A stretch of DNA of 50,678 bases from Nitrospirota bacterium. GTDB taxonomy: Bacteria; Nitrospirota; Leptospirillia; Leptospirillales; Leptospirillaceae. A program made the translations under genes and the position numbers. The notes beneath the pieces were generated by a model, which saw only the letters and a list, made by a program, of their open reading frames with translations, was not told the origin of the DNA and made no database searches. The first letter of the stretch is position 1; every line of letters begins with the position of its first letter. Of this stretch, positions 34,937 to 43,287 are shown one piece after another. The DNA is taken from the NCBI GenBank assembly GCA_027314645.1, contig DAHVAL010000013.1:1-50678 (forward strand), read 5' to 3'.

Positions 34937-34965
34937 ATTCTAGGACGGTCGGAACGGGGGGGCAA
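34937..34965 (-). promoter_or_regulatory. Likely promoter of the thi operon
   Basis: On the minus strand TTGCCC is followed after 17 bases by TAGAAT, about 45 bases before thiG. There is no room for a THI-box (TPP) riboswitch between promoter and gene, so this operon does not seem to be riboswitch-controlled. Confidence 0.5.
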
Positions 34966-34985
34966 CCTCCGCGGCCGAAGTGATT

Positions 34986-35351
34986 TCAGCCGGACTCCTT
35001 GAACTCCCTCGTCGTTTCCCGGTGGCGGTGGATCGTATCCTCCATCACGCGCATATCTTTGCGCATCAGGACAAAATCGGCCGATCCCTTCACGATGATG
35101 AGGATGGCGACGCAGAAAGCTCCGATTCCGATCCCGGCGTAAAGATCATTGGGATGTGTGCTGAAAAATCGGAACATGGCCAATCCTACCACCGTCAGGT
35201 TGAGTCCCGCGGTCACATGGAGAAGGAAGTTCCGCTCGACGGCCAGAATAAATTGATCAAACGCGATCTGGTCCGAAAACGAGAGGGGCTCCGTAATCTG
35301 GAAGCGCGGAACTCCCCTCCTTCCATGTGGCTCTTTCTTCACAGCATGCAC
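34986..35351 (-). CDS. DUF202-type small inner-membrane protein
   Basis: The 121-aa protein has FDQFILAVERNFLLHVTAGLNLTVVGLAMFRFF, which resembles the DUF202 signature (an ER-rich start of the first helix), and two hydrophobic segments (about residues 44-64 and 75-93) with a basic C-terminal tail (MRKDMRVMEDTIHRHRETTREF). No function is known for the family. The GTG at 35351 is chosen because GGAGG precedes it by seven bases; the frame is open further but is GC-biased chance. It runs divergently from the Fur-box-controlled barrel gene. Confidence 0.65.
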   Translation of the reverse strand: MHAVKKEPHGRRGVPRFQITEPLSFSDQIAFDQFILAVERNFLLHVTAGLNLTVVGLAMFRFFSTHPNDLYAGIGIGAFCVAILIIVKGSADFVLMRKDMRVMEDTIHRHRETTREFKESG

Positions 35352-35516
35352 AAGGAGTCCTCCTTTTCTAAAGGGTGTCGTGTCGAAGACGCATTCTCTT
35401 AGGGTGTCATCAAATTCCCCGGGGATCAAGAGCCCTCTCGCTCCTGTCCGCTGGCGCGATCGTCCCACGGGTTCGCCGGAAGCGGAATTGACTCTCCACG
35501 CCGCATTTCCTAAAAT

Positions 35517-35535
35517 GATAATAATTCTCATTTTC
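35517..35535 (+). promoter_or_regulatory. Fur box
   Basis: GATAATAATTCTCATTTTC matches the 19-base Fur consensus GATAATGATAATCATTATC at 15 of 19 positions by my count. It lies just upstream of the -35 of the next promoter and 86 bases before the barrel gene, and could also affect the divergent DUF202 gene. Confidence 0.65.
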
Positions 35536-35541
35536 ATAATA

Positions 35542-35571
35542 TTGACTGTTGGGGGGTCTTTTATCTATGAT
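35542..35571 (+). promoter_or_regulatory. Promoter of the barrel-TPR lipoprotein pair
   Basis: TTGACT and TATGAT are separated by 18 bases, 50 bases upstream of the barrel start codon and directly next to the Fur box. Confidence 0.6.
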
Positions 35572-35620
35572 ACACTCAATCAGTTGATATTTAGTATCAA
35601 TTTATTCCGCGGCGGCAGGA

Positions 35621-36715
35621 ATGACCCCTCTCCAGAACATGAAATCCACAATGATTCGCTCTTGCCTCCTTGCCCTCCTTCTTTTCCTCGCCGGGGCCTT
35701 TGCCGATGATTCCGGCCGCGTTCTGCCCGCGAACGCGGCAGAGGCGCAGAATCAGCCGGAGGACGTCAACGGTGACCTCGTTCCGGACCTCATGGAAATG
35801 GCCCCCCACTATCTTTCCTGGGGTCCCAACACCAGCGGTCCCTTCTTCACCGGAACCGCCGAAGTCGAACCGGTTGGATCGTTCTTTTACGAACCCTACT
35901 GGTTCGATTTCCTCCAGCCGGGCATCGGATTCTCCTCCCTGTCGATGCCCCAGCGCATTTCCATCGGGTTGATCAAGAACTGGGAATTTGACTTCCTCAT
36001 TCCTTTCGTCGCCAACCAGGGGGTCTCTCCGACCACGCCGCAAGGGACGACGGCCAATGCCTTCGGAATGGGGGATTCGATCGTCTGGATCAAGCAGCAG
36101 CTCACCAACGACGCCGACGCCTACCATTTCTGGGCCCGGCCGGCGCTGACCCTCTCGTACCAGTTCACCCTTCCCACGGGGCATTTTTTAAACCTCTCCC
36201 CCCAGAAGTATACCGTCGACCAAACCGGCGACGGAACCTTCAACGAAGGGCTCTATGTGATCCTGCGGAAACATTTCAAGCCATTCATGCTCTACCTGCA
36301 GGCGGGAGACATCATTGAAAACCCCACCCAGGTGGAGGCCGGCTTCACCTTTAACAACGGGCTCGTCACCACCTCCCGGGCCCAGTCGGTCGTCAACGGC
36401 AACCTCCTCTGGTTTGCGGGCGCCTTCGAGCATGTCTTAAACGACGAATGGGGGGCCGGATATGTTCTGGAGTTCTTCGGTGAAAGCCAGACCGGCCAGA
36501 ATCTCCTTTTCGGACCGGCGAACGCCCCCGCGTGGAGCTTCCTCTGGGTCGACCCCGGGGTGGAGGTCACCTGGCCCAATTCCGGACGTGTGGAGGTCAC
36601 CTGGGGCGCCGGGGTGGCATTTCCCGTCTATCAGTCGAATTATCCGATCACCTATACGCCCATGGGGACGATCACCATGTACTATAACGGTCCATTCGGA
36701 TACCGGGGACAATGA
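35621..36715 (+). CDS. Predicted iron-regulated outer-membrane beta-barrel protein
   Basis: The 364-aa protein has an N-terminal hydrophobic stretch (CLLALLLFLAGAFA) with likely signal cleavage at PANAAEA. A long region of amphipathic, aromatic-rich strands follows (FFYEPYWFDFLQPGIG, then WEFDFLIPFVA and HFWARPALTLSYQFTLPTG), suggesting a barrel. A short VNGDLVPDLMEM segment resembles a calcium-binding dockerin-like turn, but only one copy is seen. It has no TonB box or plug, so it is not a siderophore receptor in the usual sense. The ATG at 35621 directly abuts AGGA; ATGs at 35639 or 35651 may be the real start. The next gene overlaps by four bases in frame terms, consistent with cotranscription. 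The family is unknown to me. Confidence 0.65.
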   Translation: MTPLQNMKSTMIRSCLLALLLFLAGAFADDSGRVLPANAAEAQNQPEDVNGDLVPDLMEMAPHYLSWGPNTSGPFFTGTAEVEPVGSFFYEPYWFDFLQPGIGFSSLSMPQRISIGLIKNWEFDFLIPFVANQGVSPTTPQGTTANAFGMGDSIVWIKQQLTNDADAYHFWARPALTLSYQFTLPTGHFLNLSPQKYTVDQTGDGTFNEGLYVILRKHFKPFMLYLQAGDIIENPTQVEAGFTFNNGLVTTSRAQSVVNGNLLWFAGAFEHVLNDEWGAGYVLEFFGESQTGQNLLFGPANAPAWSFLWVDPGVEVTWPNSGRVEVTWGAGVAFPVYQSNYPITYTPMGTITMYYNGPFGYRGQ

Positions 36716-36741
36716 CCGGTCTCGAGGGTAAGGAGCCATTC

Positions 36742-37401
36742 ATGAACGTGTATGTCGGGTCCCGCGCCGGAAAAACGATCGCGGGAATCATTCTGCTTCC
36801 GGCCCTCCTCTCAGCGTGCGCGAGTGCAGGGTCCCCCGCGGACGCACAGATGTCCCTTTTGCCAAGAAGTCACGAGCTCCTTGCCATGGGTCGACTCCCG
36901 GAGGCCTTGCGGCTGACCGGGCGCGCCATCTCCCTTGACGGGCCCACCCCCTTCCTTTTAAATCAGATGGCGCTCATCCGTGTACGGGAAGGCCATCCCA
37001 AGATGGCCCTCCGGGTCCTCACTCACGCGACCCGCCTCTATCCGCACTCCACCATACTCACCCTCAATCTCGCCACCGAGCAGCTCGTCTCTCGGCAACC
37101 GGCCCTCGCGCGAGCCACGCTCCGTCCGATTCTCGCCAGAGGAACTTGGCCCAACGGCTTCCGGACTCTCATGGGGCGGATCGACCTCGACACGGGACAC
37201 CTCGCCGAATCCGGCCTGTTCCTTCATGAGGCCCTGGACCGCCACCCCGGGAATCCGCTCCTCCTTGCCACCATGGGTCTCCTGCATCAGCGCATGGGAC
37301 AGGAGCACGAGGCCCGGGAGGATTTCAGGAAGGCCCTGGTCCATGCTCCTCCCGGCCCACTCAGAACCCGCCTTTACGCGCTTCTGGAGCCCCATGAATG
37401 A
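36742..37401 (+). CDS. TPR-repeat lipoprotein
   Basis: The 219-aa protein starts with a signal sequence ending LLSAC, a lipobox, and then has about five TPR-like units (for example ELLAMGRLPEALRLTGRAI, PLLLATMGLLHQRMGQEHEAREDFRKAL). TPR lipoproteins often serve as scaffolds for envelope or secretion complexes, but the partner here is unknown. The ATG at 36742 is preceded by AAGGAG; an earlier in-frame ATG (36712) overlaps the previous gene by four bases. It is the second gene after the Fur-box promoter. Confidence 0.8.
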   Translation: MNVYVGSRAGKTIAGIILLPALLSACASAGSPADAQMSLLPRSHELLAMGRLPEALRLTGRAISLDGPTPFLLNQMALIRVREGHPKMALRVLTHATRLYPHSTILTLNLATEQLVSRQPALARATLRPILARGTWPNGFRTLMGRIDLDTGHLAESGLFLHEALDRHPGNPLLLATMGLLHQRMGQEHEAREDFRKALVHAPPGPLRTRLYALLEPHE

Positions 37402-37422
37402 GATGCGGAGGGGGCGCCGCGC

Positions 37423-37451
37423 TTTTCAATTCCCCGATCCCGGACTATAAT
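37423..37451 (+). promoter_or_regulatory. Promoter of acs
   Basis: TTTTCA is followed after 17 bases by a consensus TATAAT, 70 bases before the acs start. Confidence 0.6.
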
Positions 37452-37520
37452 CGGAGATCTGGATTGCTCACCCGTCCGGACGCGCTCGCATTCCCCATTC
37501 CACCCCCATAGGAGAAAGCG

Positions 37521-39404
37521 ATGAGTTCTCCCGAGAAATCCGCTTTTTTCATACCCGACCCCGCCATCATCCGGAAGAGCCGGGTTCCGGACTACGATCG
37601 CCTGTATGCCGCCTCGGTGGCCGATCCCTCCGCCTTCTGGGAAAACCTCTCCAAAGAGCTTCTCTTTCATACCCCCCCGAAAAAGATCCTGGACTGGTCT
37701 CCCCGGTCCTTCGAAGGACGGTGGCTGGTGGGAGCCATGGGCAATATCTGCGAAAACGCGCTCGACCGTCATGTCCACGACGGATTTGCCAACAAGGCGG
37801 CCCTCATCTGGGTGGGAGACCGGGGGGAAGAGGACATTTACACCTATGGACGCCTTCTCGACCAGACCTCCCGTTTTGCCCACATCCTCAAGGAGCTCGG
37901 CGTCGGCAAGGGGGACCGGGTTACGATCTATCTTCCCCCCACCCCCTTCCAGGTCATCGCGATGCTGGCCTGCGCCCGGCTCGGGGCCGTCCACTCCGTG
38001 GTGTTCTCCGGATTTTCCGCGATGGCTCTCAAGAGCCGGCTCGAGGACTTCGAGCCCAAGGTCCTCGTGACGGCGGACTGCGGGTTCCGTCGCGGAAAAA
38101 GGATCCCCCTGCTCGAGACCGCCCGGGCGGCCCGAAGGGGAATCGCTTCGCTCACGTGCACCGTCGTGGTTCCGAGGGAGGCTTCCCCGCTTCTCCTCGA
38201 GCCGGGGGAACGGTCGCTTCCGGATCTCATGTCCGAGGTGCGCTTTTCGGGACCGCTGACCCCCGTCCCCGTCTCCTGCGACGATCCCCTGTTCGTCCTC
38301 TACACCTCCGGGACCACCGGAAAGCCCAAGGGCGTGGTTCATGTGCAGCTGGGATACATGCTGGGGACCTACGCCACCGCCCGCTACATCTTCGATCTTC
38401 AGGACTCCGACGTCTATTTCTGCGTCGCGGACCCGGGCTGGATCACCGGACACAGCTACATCGTCTACGGTCCCCTGTTAAACCGGGCCACCGTCCTTCT
38501 CTGCGAAGGGACTCCGGACTATCCCGATGCCGGCCGCCACTGGTCCCTGATCGAACGCCACCGTGTGTCCATCTACTACTCCACCCCCACGACGATCCGC
38601 CTCCAGATGCGCCTCGGGGATTCCTGGCCGGCGGGGTACGACCTGTCCTCCCTCCGGATTCTGGGTTCCGTCGGGGAACCTCTGAACCCGGAGGCGTGGC
38701 ACTGGATCCACCGGGTCACGGGAGGAAAGCTCCCTCTCATGGACACATGGTGGCAGACCGAAACCGGAATGATCATGATCACCCCCCTCCCATCCACGCC
38801 GCTAAAGCCCGGATCGGCGGGACGGCCCTTTCCCGGCGTCGAAGCCGACGTCGTCGATCATTCCGGACATCCCGTCCGGCCGGGGGAGACGGGAATGGTG
38901 GTCATTCGCACCCCCTGGCCCTCCATGTTTCGGACGGTGTACGGGGACCCCGAAAGATACCGCAAATACTGGACGGAGATCCCCGGTCTCTATTTTTCCG
39001 GCGATTCGGCGAGAAAGGACGACGACGGCTCCTTCTTCCTCCTCGGCCGGGTGGACGACGTGATCAAGGTGGCGGGACACCGCCTGGGGACCGCCGAAAT
39101 CGAAAGCGCGCTGATCACGCACCCCAAGATCGCCGAAGCGGCGGCGATCGGAAAGCCCGACGAGTTGCGGGGAGAAATCATCAAAGTCTTCATCGTCCTT
39201 CGCCCTCACGCCCTTTCGGAGCCTCCCCATCGCGACGAAATAAAACAGCATGTCCGGCTGGAGCTGGGAGGGATCGCGGAACCCCACGAGATCGACATCG
39301 TCCTCTCCCTGCCCAAGACCCGGAGCGGAAAAATCATGCGCCGGGTTCTGAAGGCCCGGGAGATGGGACTTCCGGAAGGCGATCTTTCCACCATGGAGGA
39401 TTAG
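37521..39404 (+). CDS. acs: Acetyl-CoA synthetase (AMP-forming)
   Basis: Converts acetate, ATP and CoA to acetyl-CoA via acetyl-AMP. The 627-aa protein has the ANL-superfamily motifs: YTSGTTGKPKGVVH (A3), WWQTETGMIMITP (A5; the Trp fits the small acyl pocket of acetate enzymes), GDSARKDDDGSFFLLGRVDDVIKVAGHRLGT (A7-A8) and a C-terminal KTRSGKIMRR with the lysine often silenced by acetylation. The N-terminal region (AFWENLSKELL) fits the ACS-specific cap. It is slightly shorter than the 650-aa norm. A VOC gene starts immediately after the stop codon. Confidence 0.95.
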   Translation: MSSPEKSAFFIPDPAIIRKSRVPDYDRLYAASVADPSAFWENLSKELLFHTPPKKILDWSPRSFEGRWLVGAMGNICENALDRHVHDGFANKAALIWVGDRGEEDIYTYGRLLDQTSRFAHILKELGVGKGDRVTIYLPPTPFQVIAMLACARLGAVHSVVFSGFSAMALKSRLEDFEPKVLVTADCGFRRGKRIPLLETARAARRGIASLTCTVVVPREASPLLLEPGERSLPDLMSEVRFSGPLTPVPVSCDDPLFVLYTSGTTGKPKGVVHVQLGYMLGTYATARYIFDLQDSDVYFCVADPGWITGHSYIVYGPLLNRATVLLCEGTPDYPDAGRHWSLIERHRVSIYYSTPTTIRLQMRLGDSWPAGYDLSSLRILGSVGEPLNPEAWHWIHRVTGGKLPLMDTWWQTETGMIMITPLPSTPLKPGSAGRPFPGVEADVVDHSGHPVRPGETGMVVIRTPWPSMFRTVYGDPERYRKYWTEIPGLYFSGDSARKDDDGSFFLLGRVDDVIKVAGHRLGTAEIESALITHPKIAEAAAIGKPDELRGEIIKVFIVLRPHALSEPPHRDEIKQHVRLELGGIAEPHEIDIVLSLPKTRSGKIMRRVLKAREMGLPEGDLSTMED

Positions 39405-39806
39405 ATGTCGGGATCCGGTCCGCTCGTTTCAACCCTCCTTCACGTTCGCATGCGCGTCAACGACCTCGACAGGACGGTCGCCTTCTACCGCACTGTGCTT
39501 GGGCTTTCCGAAGTCCGAAGAAGCCTCTCGCCCCGAGGGTCAAAAATCGCCTATCTGCATGTCCCCGGATCGGACACCGAACTCGAGATCACGGAATTTG
39601 CGGCCTCGGGCCCCGTCACCGTTCCTCCGGATCTTGTGCATCTGGCATTCCGCGTGGACAACATGGAAAAGACTCTTGAACGCCTCCGCTCCTTGGACAT
39701 TCCCATCACCGATGGTCCCACCGAGACCGCCTACAGCGTCTTCGCCTTCATCGACGCCCCGGAAGGGTACGAAATCGAGCTGATCGCCCCCCGCTCCTCT
39801 TCTTGA
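39405..39806 (+). CDS. VOC (glyoxalase/bleomycin-resistance) superfamily protein
   Basis: A 133-aa single-domain protein with the two beta-alpha-beta-beta-beta modules of VOC proteins: HVRMRVNDLDRTVAFYRTVLGLSEV, IAYLHVP, HLAFRVDNMEKTLERL and a C-terminal FIDAPEGYEIELIAP. Candidate metal ligands are His in LLHVRMRV, Glu in LEITEF, His in LVHLAFRV and Glu in YEIELI, in positions used by glyoxalase I (GloA). So lactoylglutathione-lyase-like activity is plausible. Its ATG directly follows the acs stop. Confidence 0.8.
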   Translation: MSGSGPLVSTLLHVRMRVNDLDRTVAFYRTVLGLSEVRRSLSPRGSKIAYLHVPGSDTELEITEFAASGPVTVPPDLVHLAFRVDNMEKTLERLRSLDIPITDGPTETAYSVFAFIDAPEGYEIELIAPRSSS

Positions 39807-39938
39807 GGAGCACGAAGCCCCCTCAAGTCACGCCTCCGAAGATGATCTGGATCATAAAAAGCCCCGCGGAAAATCCCGATAATGGGGGGAAAGGGGATCC
39901 CTCGGTCCCTCAACCCGTCCGATCAAAAAGGAGGCGAA

Positions 39939-40346
39939 ATGTTTATTTGGAGCAAAAAAAAGGAAGTCCCCGATTCCGGGCTCAAGGTCAAACGCCCTCT
40001 GTCGGAAGAGGAGTTGGTGAAGGCGGGGTACCGGATCGGGAAGTTTTCTCCATCGAATTGCGAATGCCCCCCGGCTCCAGATATCATTCCAATCTGGGTC
40101 GCAAACAACGTCGAGGCCTTCGACCTTCCCGTAGACCGGCTCCTTTCGGAGGTCGACATCCCGAACGAGTTCTTGCCGAAGTTTTTCCTGGCCATTTTCG
40201 AAGGATTCCGCGACCTCATCCATTCCTGTCCGAACGCGGGGAATTCTCCCTTCGCCCTGGGCCGTGGGGATGTCATCGAAATCTCAAAGGGGATTTTCAT
40301 CCAACTGGCCCAGAAAAAGGGCGTCGCCCTCGACATTCCCTCCTGA
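39939..40346 (+). CDS. Protein of unknown function
   Basis: The 135-aa protein starts MFIWSKKKEVPDSG with an excellent ribosome site (AAGGAGG, six bases). It has no signal peptide or membrane segment. The middle holds a possible Cys pair (NCECPPAPDIIP) and a hydrophobic helix (LPKFFLAIFEGFRDLIHSC). I recognise no family. It lies alone between the VOC gene and the convergent POR operon. Confidence 0.6.
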   Translation: MFIWSKKKEVPDSGLKVKRPLSEEELVKAGYRIGKFSPSNCECPPAPDIIPIWVANNVEAFDLPVDRLLSEVDIPNEFLPKFFLAIFEGFRDLIHSCPNAGNSPFALGRGDVIEISKGIFIQLAQKKGVALDIPS

Positions 40347-40508
40347 TTTCCCCCCGATGGGGGAGGGGCGAGGGGACCGTGACGCGACCGCCGGGAAGGT
40401 CCCCCTACCCGGGTCCTCGTCCCAAAGAGGGCCCGGTGGCCGGGGCCCACGGTCTCAATGAGCCCTGACGTCCAAAAGGGTTCCCGTGACCTCGCCTTCG
40501 CGAAGGAA

Positions 40509-40524
40509 CGCCCCTTTAGGGGCG
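40509..40524 (-). terminator. Possible terminator of the POR operon
   Basis: CGCCCCT-TT-AGGGGCG is a perfect seven-pair hairpin, 56 bases after the last POR stop codon. On the minus strand it is followed by TTCCTTCGCG, a poor T-run. A second perfect palindrome, CCTTCGCGAAGG, sits at 40496-40507. Confidence 0.35.
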
Positions 40525-40579
40525 CATCCTCCACGCCAGGTCCTAAATTTTGCCCAGTCTTTCGAAAGTACGAGCGTCC

Positions 40580-42292
40580 TCACTCTTCCGGCACCATCCG
40601 GATGTGCCCCGACGGACATTCCCTGGCGCACAGGCCGCATCCCTTGCAATACTCGTAATCGAAGAGATAGGGGACCGGAAGGTTCCCGAACCCCGCCGTT
40701 TTCAGCACCGCACCATCCGGACACAACACCCAGCAGTTGTCGCATTCCAGGCAATGTCCGCAGGACAGGCACCGGTCGGCCTCCGCCCGGATCAGGTCGG
40801 AAGAGCCCGTGGTCTCGATTTCATCGAATCCGTTGCGCGCTCCGGGAGCACGCTCCATCGGCTCATAGGAGGAGCCGTGATCAAAATAGTGGAGGTTGAG
40901 GCCGGAATAGGGGAGCGGGACGAGGGCGGGAACGGCGGACGGACCCTCTCCCCGGAGAAGGGCCCCTATTTTCAGGGCGATTCGATGCCCGCTTCCGATC
41001 GCAGCGGAGACGAGGCCCCCTCCCGGAACGGCATCGCCTCCGGCAAAGATCCGTTCATTCCCTTCCACCCTTCCGTCATTCGAGACGGCCAGATGATCGC
41101 GACTTTTCAGCAGGCGTTCCAAGCCCTCGGAATCCAGGTCCTGGCCGACCGCCGGGATGACCTGGTCGGCTTCAAGAACGGTCTCGGTTCCGGGAAAAGC
41201 CCGGTGGACTGGCGATTTTGCCTCCAATTCCTTGAGGGCGTGAACCAGTTCGACTCCGACGACCCGGTCCTCCCGGAGAAGGAGCCGCCCGATGCTCCGG
41301 CCCGCGTGGATCCGGACCCCCTCCCCGATCGCCAGCCCCACCTCCCGGGCGATCGCCGGCATTGGCCACCCCTTCTGACTCTCCCGGTCGACGGGAATCT
41401 CTTCGTCGGTCACCACATGGACCTCTCCCGTTCCCGTTCTGAGAAGAGTCCTGGCGAGATCGATGGCGGTGTTCCCCCCGCCCACGATCACGACGCGGTC
41501 CCAGCGGGGAAGCGCGCCCACATTTTTCCATGTCCAGAGAAGATCGATGCCGTGATGGAGGTTGGCCGGAACGGAGTGGGCCACGGAAAACGCCCGGCTC
41601 CTCTGCCGTCCTGGGGAGAGAAAGACCGCGGCATAGTCGGCTTCCAGCTCCTCGAGGGAGACGTCCCTTCCCAGTTTCTTTCCGGGATAAAAGGTGATCC
41701 CGAGTCCCAGAATCCGCTCCGCCTCCCCTGAGAGGACCAGGGAGGGAAGCCGGTAGTCCGGGATGATCCGGCAGGTGCCCCCCGCCTCTGGAAACTGGTC
41801 GAACAGACTGACCCGGATCCCCTGCCGGCGAAGGTGATAGGCGCAGGAGAGGCCGGCCGGACCGGCTCCGACCACCGCCACCTTGTCTTCTCCGAGCGGG
41901 GGAATTGCCGGATAGGGCCACCCTTCCCGAAGGGCCGCATCTCCCAGAAAACGCTCCACCGAATGGATGGACACGGGGGCATCGAAGCGGCCCCGGTGAC
42001 AGTCGGTTTCGCACGGATGGGGGCACACCCGGCCCGTGACCGCAGGCATGGGGTTGTCCGACACCAGAACCTCCCACGCCCGGCGGGGCTCGTCCCTGGC
42101 CATCAGGGAGAGGTAGTCGGGAATGTTCTCCTGCGCCGGACAGACGGCGTGGCAGGGGGAAGGGGCGGTTTCGAAGAGAGGCCGCATGAGGCGCCAGCTT
42201 CCCGTGCGATTTTCAAGGGACGTTCCGGGAAAGGCGATTCCCCCCGGAGTCACCCGGTCGGCCCGATCCGGCCCTTTATTTTCTAGGCCCAT
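40580..42292 (-). CDS. GltD-like NAD(P)H oxidoreductase fused to a POR delta-type 2[4Fe-4S] ferredoxin domain
   Basis: This 570-aa protein has an N-terminal cysteine set (CHAVCP near residue 47, then CPHPCETDCHR near 90-99) as in glutamate synthase small subunit. An FAD fold follows (VAVVGAGPAGLSCAYHLRRQG, about 138-158) and an NAD(P) fold (VVIVGGGNTAIDLARTL). At the C-terminus (residues 508-570) ten cysteines build two 4Fe-4S clusters: CLSCGHCLECDNCWVLCP and CKGCGLCARECP. The latter part matches the PorD delta subunit. So it likely moves electrons between NAD(P)H and the POR iron-sulfur chain or ferredoxin. Its ATG overlaps the porB stop by ten bases and it is the last gene of the operon. 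Confidence 0.88.
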   Translation of the reverse strand: MGLENKGPDRADRVTPGGIAFPGTSLENRTGSWRLMRPLFETAPSPCHAVCPAQENIPDYLSLMARDEPRRAWEVLVSDNPMPAVTGRVCPHPCETDCHRGRFDAPVSIHSVERFLGDAALREGWPYPAIPPLGEDKVAVVGAGPAGLSCAYHLRRQGIRVSLFDQFPEAGGTCRIIPDYRLPSLVLSGEAERILGLGITFYPGKKLGRDVSLEELEADYAAVFLSPGRQRSRAFSVAHSVPANLHHGIDLLWTWKNVGALPRWDRVVIVGGGNTAIDLARTLLRTGTGEVHVVTDEEIPVDRESQKGWPMPAIAREVGLAIGEGVRIHAGRSIGRLLLREDRVVGVELVHALKELEAKSPVHRAFPGTETVLEADQVIPAVGQDLDSEGLERLLKSRDHLAVSNDGRVEGNERIFAGGDAVPGGGLVSAAIGSGHRIALKIGALLRGEGPSAVPALVPLPYSGLNLHYFDHGSSYEPMERAPGARNGFDEIETTGSSDLIRAEADRCLSCGHCLECDNCWVLCPDGAVLKTAGFGNLPVPYLFDYEYCKGCGLCARECPSGHIRMVPEE

Positions 42293-43284
42293 CGCGTCCC
42301 TCCCCGCCGGACGGTGTCGGCTCCTTCGGAGTCCCGCGGTTCGGGACCGGAGGCCAAGAGTCCGTACCGTTCGATGTTGGCATCGGCGATGGCCTGCAAA
42401 TGCTCGAGTCCTTCATGGGCCTCCGGAGAGTCGGCCAGAAGATGCCCAAATCGGCTCTGGAGCTCGGCATACTCGCGCACCGGACGGACCGTCCTGATCG
42501 CCATCCGGCCGATGACCTGCCCGCGCGCAAGCTCAAGGAGCGGGAAAAGGCCCGACTCCACCGCCAGACGGTCGACGGCGATCGTCAGAGAACTGTCGTG
42601 CCCCCATCCCAGGGGACAGGGCGAATGCAGAAGGAGAAAGGAGGGGCCTTCCGTTGAAAGAGCGCGCCGGACCTTGCTCCGAAGATCGGAGGGATAGGCG
42701 ACCGAGGCCGTCGCGGCGTAGGGAATCCCGTGGGCAGCGATGATGGTCAGAAGATCTTTCTTCAAATGGCGCTTGCCCTGCCGGGTCTTCCCTGCCGGCG
42801 AGGTGGTGGTCCAGGCGCCCAGGGGAGTCGATCCTGACCGCTGGATCCCGGTGTTCATGTAGGCCTCATTGTCAAAGCAGACAAACAGGACGTCGTGATT
42901 TCGCTCGAGCATCCCCGAGAGCGCCTGGAATCCGATGTCAAAGGTTCCCCCGTCTCCGGCAAAGGCCAACACCTTGGTGTTCCTTCCCTGGATCTTCAAG
43001 GCCGCCTCGATGCCGGACGCCACCGCGGCGACGTTTTCGAACAGGGAATGGATCCAGGCGACGTTCCAGGCCGACAGAGGCCAGGGGGTCGTGAAAATCT
43101 CGAGACAGCCGGTGGCGTTGGCAACGATGACGTCGGGACCGGCCGCTTCAAGCACGAGGCGGGCCGCAAGGGCTTGCCCGCATCCCTGGCAGGCCCCATG
43201 CCCGGACTCCAACCCCGAGAAACGGGGCTGGGCGGCCCGGAGTTCGGCAAGGTCGACAGGGCCGGGATCGGACGCGGAAGCCAT
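42283..43284 (-). CDS. porB: Pyruvate:ferredoxin oxidoreductase beta subunit (TPP-binding)
   Basis: The 333-aa protein has GHGACQGCGQALAAR and NATGCLEI, cysteines of the 4Fe-4S cluster near TPP, and the TPP motif FAGDGGTFDIGFQALSGMLERN followed by NEAYMNTGIQRSGSTPLGAWTTT. These are hallmarks of PorB. The lysine-rich KTRQGKRHLKKD segment follows. It sits three bases downstream of porA and overlaps the fused delta gene. Confidence 0.93.
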   Translation of the reverse strand: MASASDPGPVDLAELRAAQPRFSGLESGHGACQGCGQALAARLVLEAAGPDVIVANATGCLEIFTTPWPLSAWNVAWIHSLFENVAAVASGIEAALKIQGRNTKVLAFAGDGGTFDIGFQALSGMLERNHDVLFVCFDNEAYMNTGIQRSGSTPLGAWTTTSPAGKTRQGKRHLKKDLLTIIAAHGIPYAATASVAYPSDLRSKVRRALSTEGPSFLLLHSPCPLGWGHDSSLTIAVDRLAVESGLFPLLELARGQVIGRMAIRTVRPVREYAELQSRFGHLLADSPEAHEGLEHLQAIADANIERYGLLASGPEPRDSEGADTVRRGGTRWA

Positions 43285-43287
43285 GGG

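Noticed and set aside
34893-34985. TPP riboswitch upstream of thiG
   Set aside because: The space between the likely promoter and the start codon is too short, and no conserved THI-box segments are seen.
37721-39679. 652-codon plus-strand open frame overlapping acs
   Set aside because: Arg/Pro/Gly-rich composition is typical of a shifted frame in GC-rich DNA; acs in the other frame is certain.
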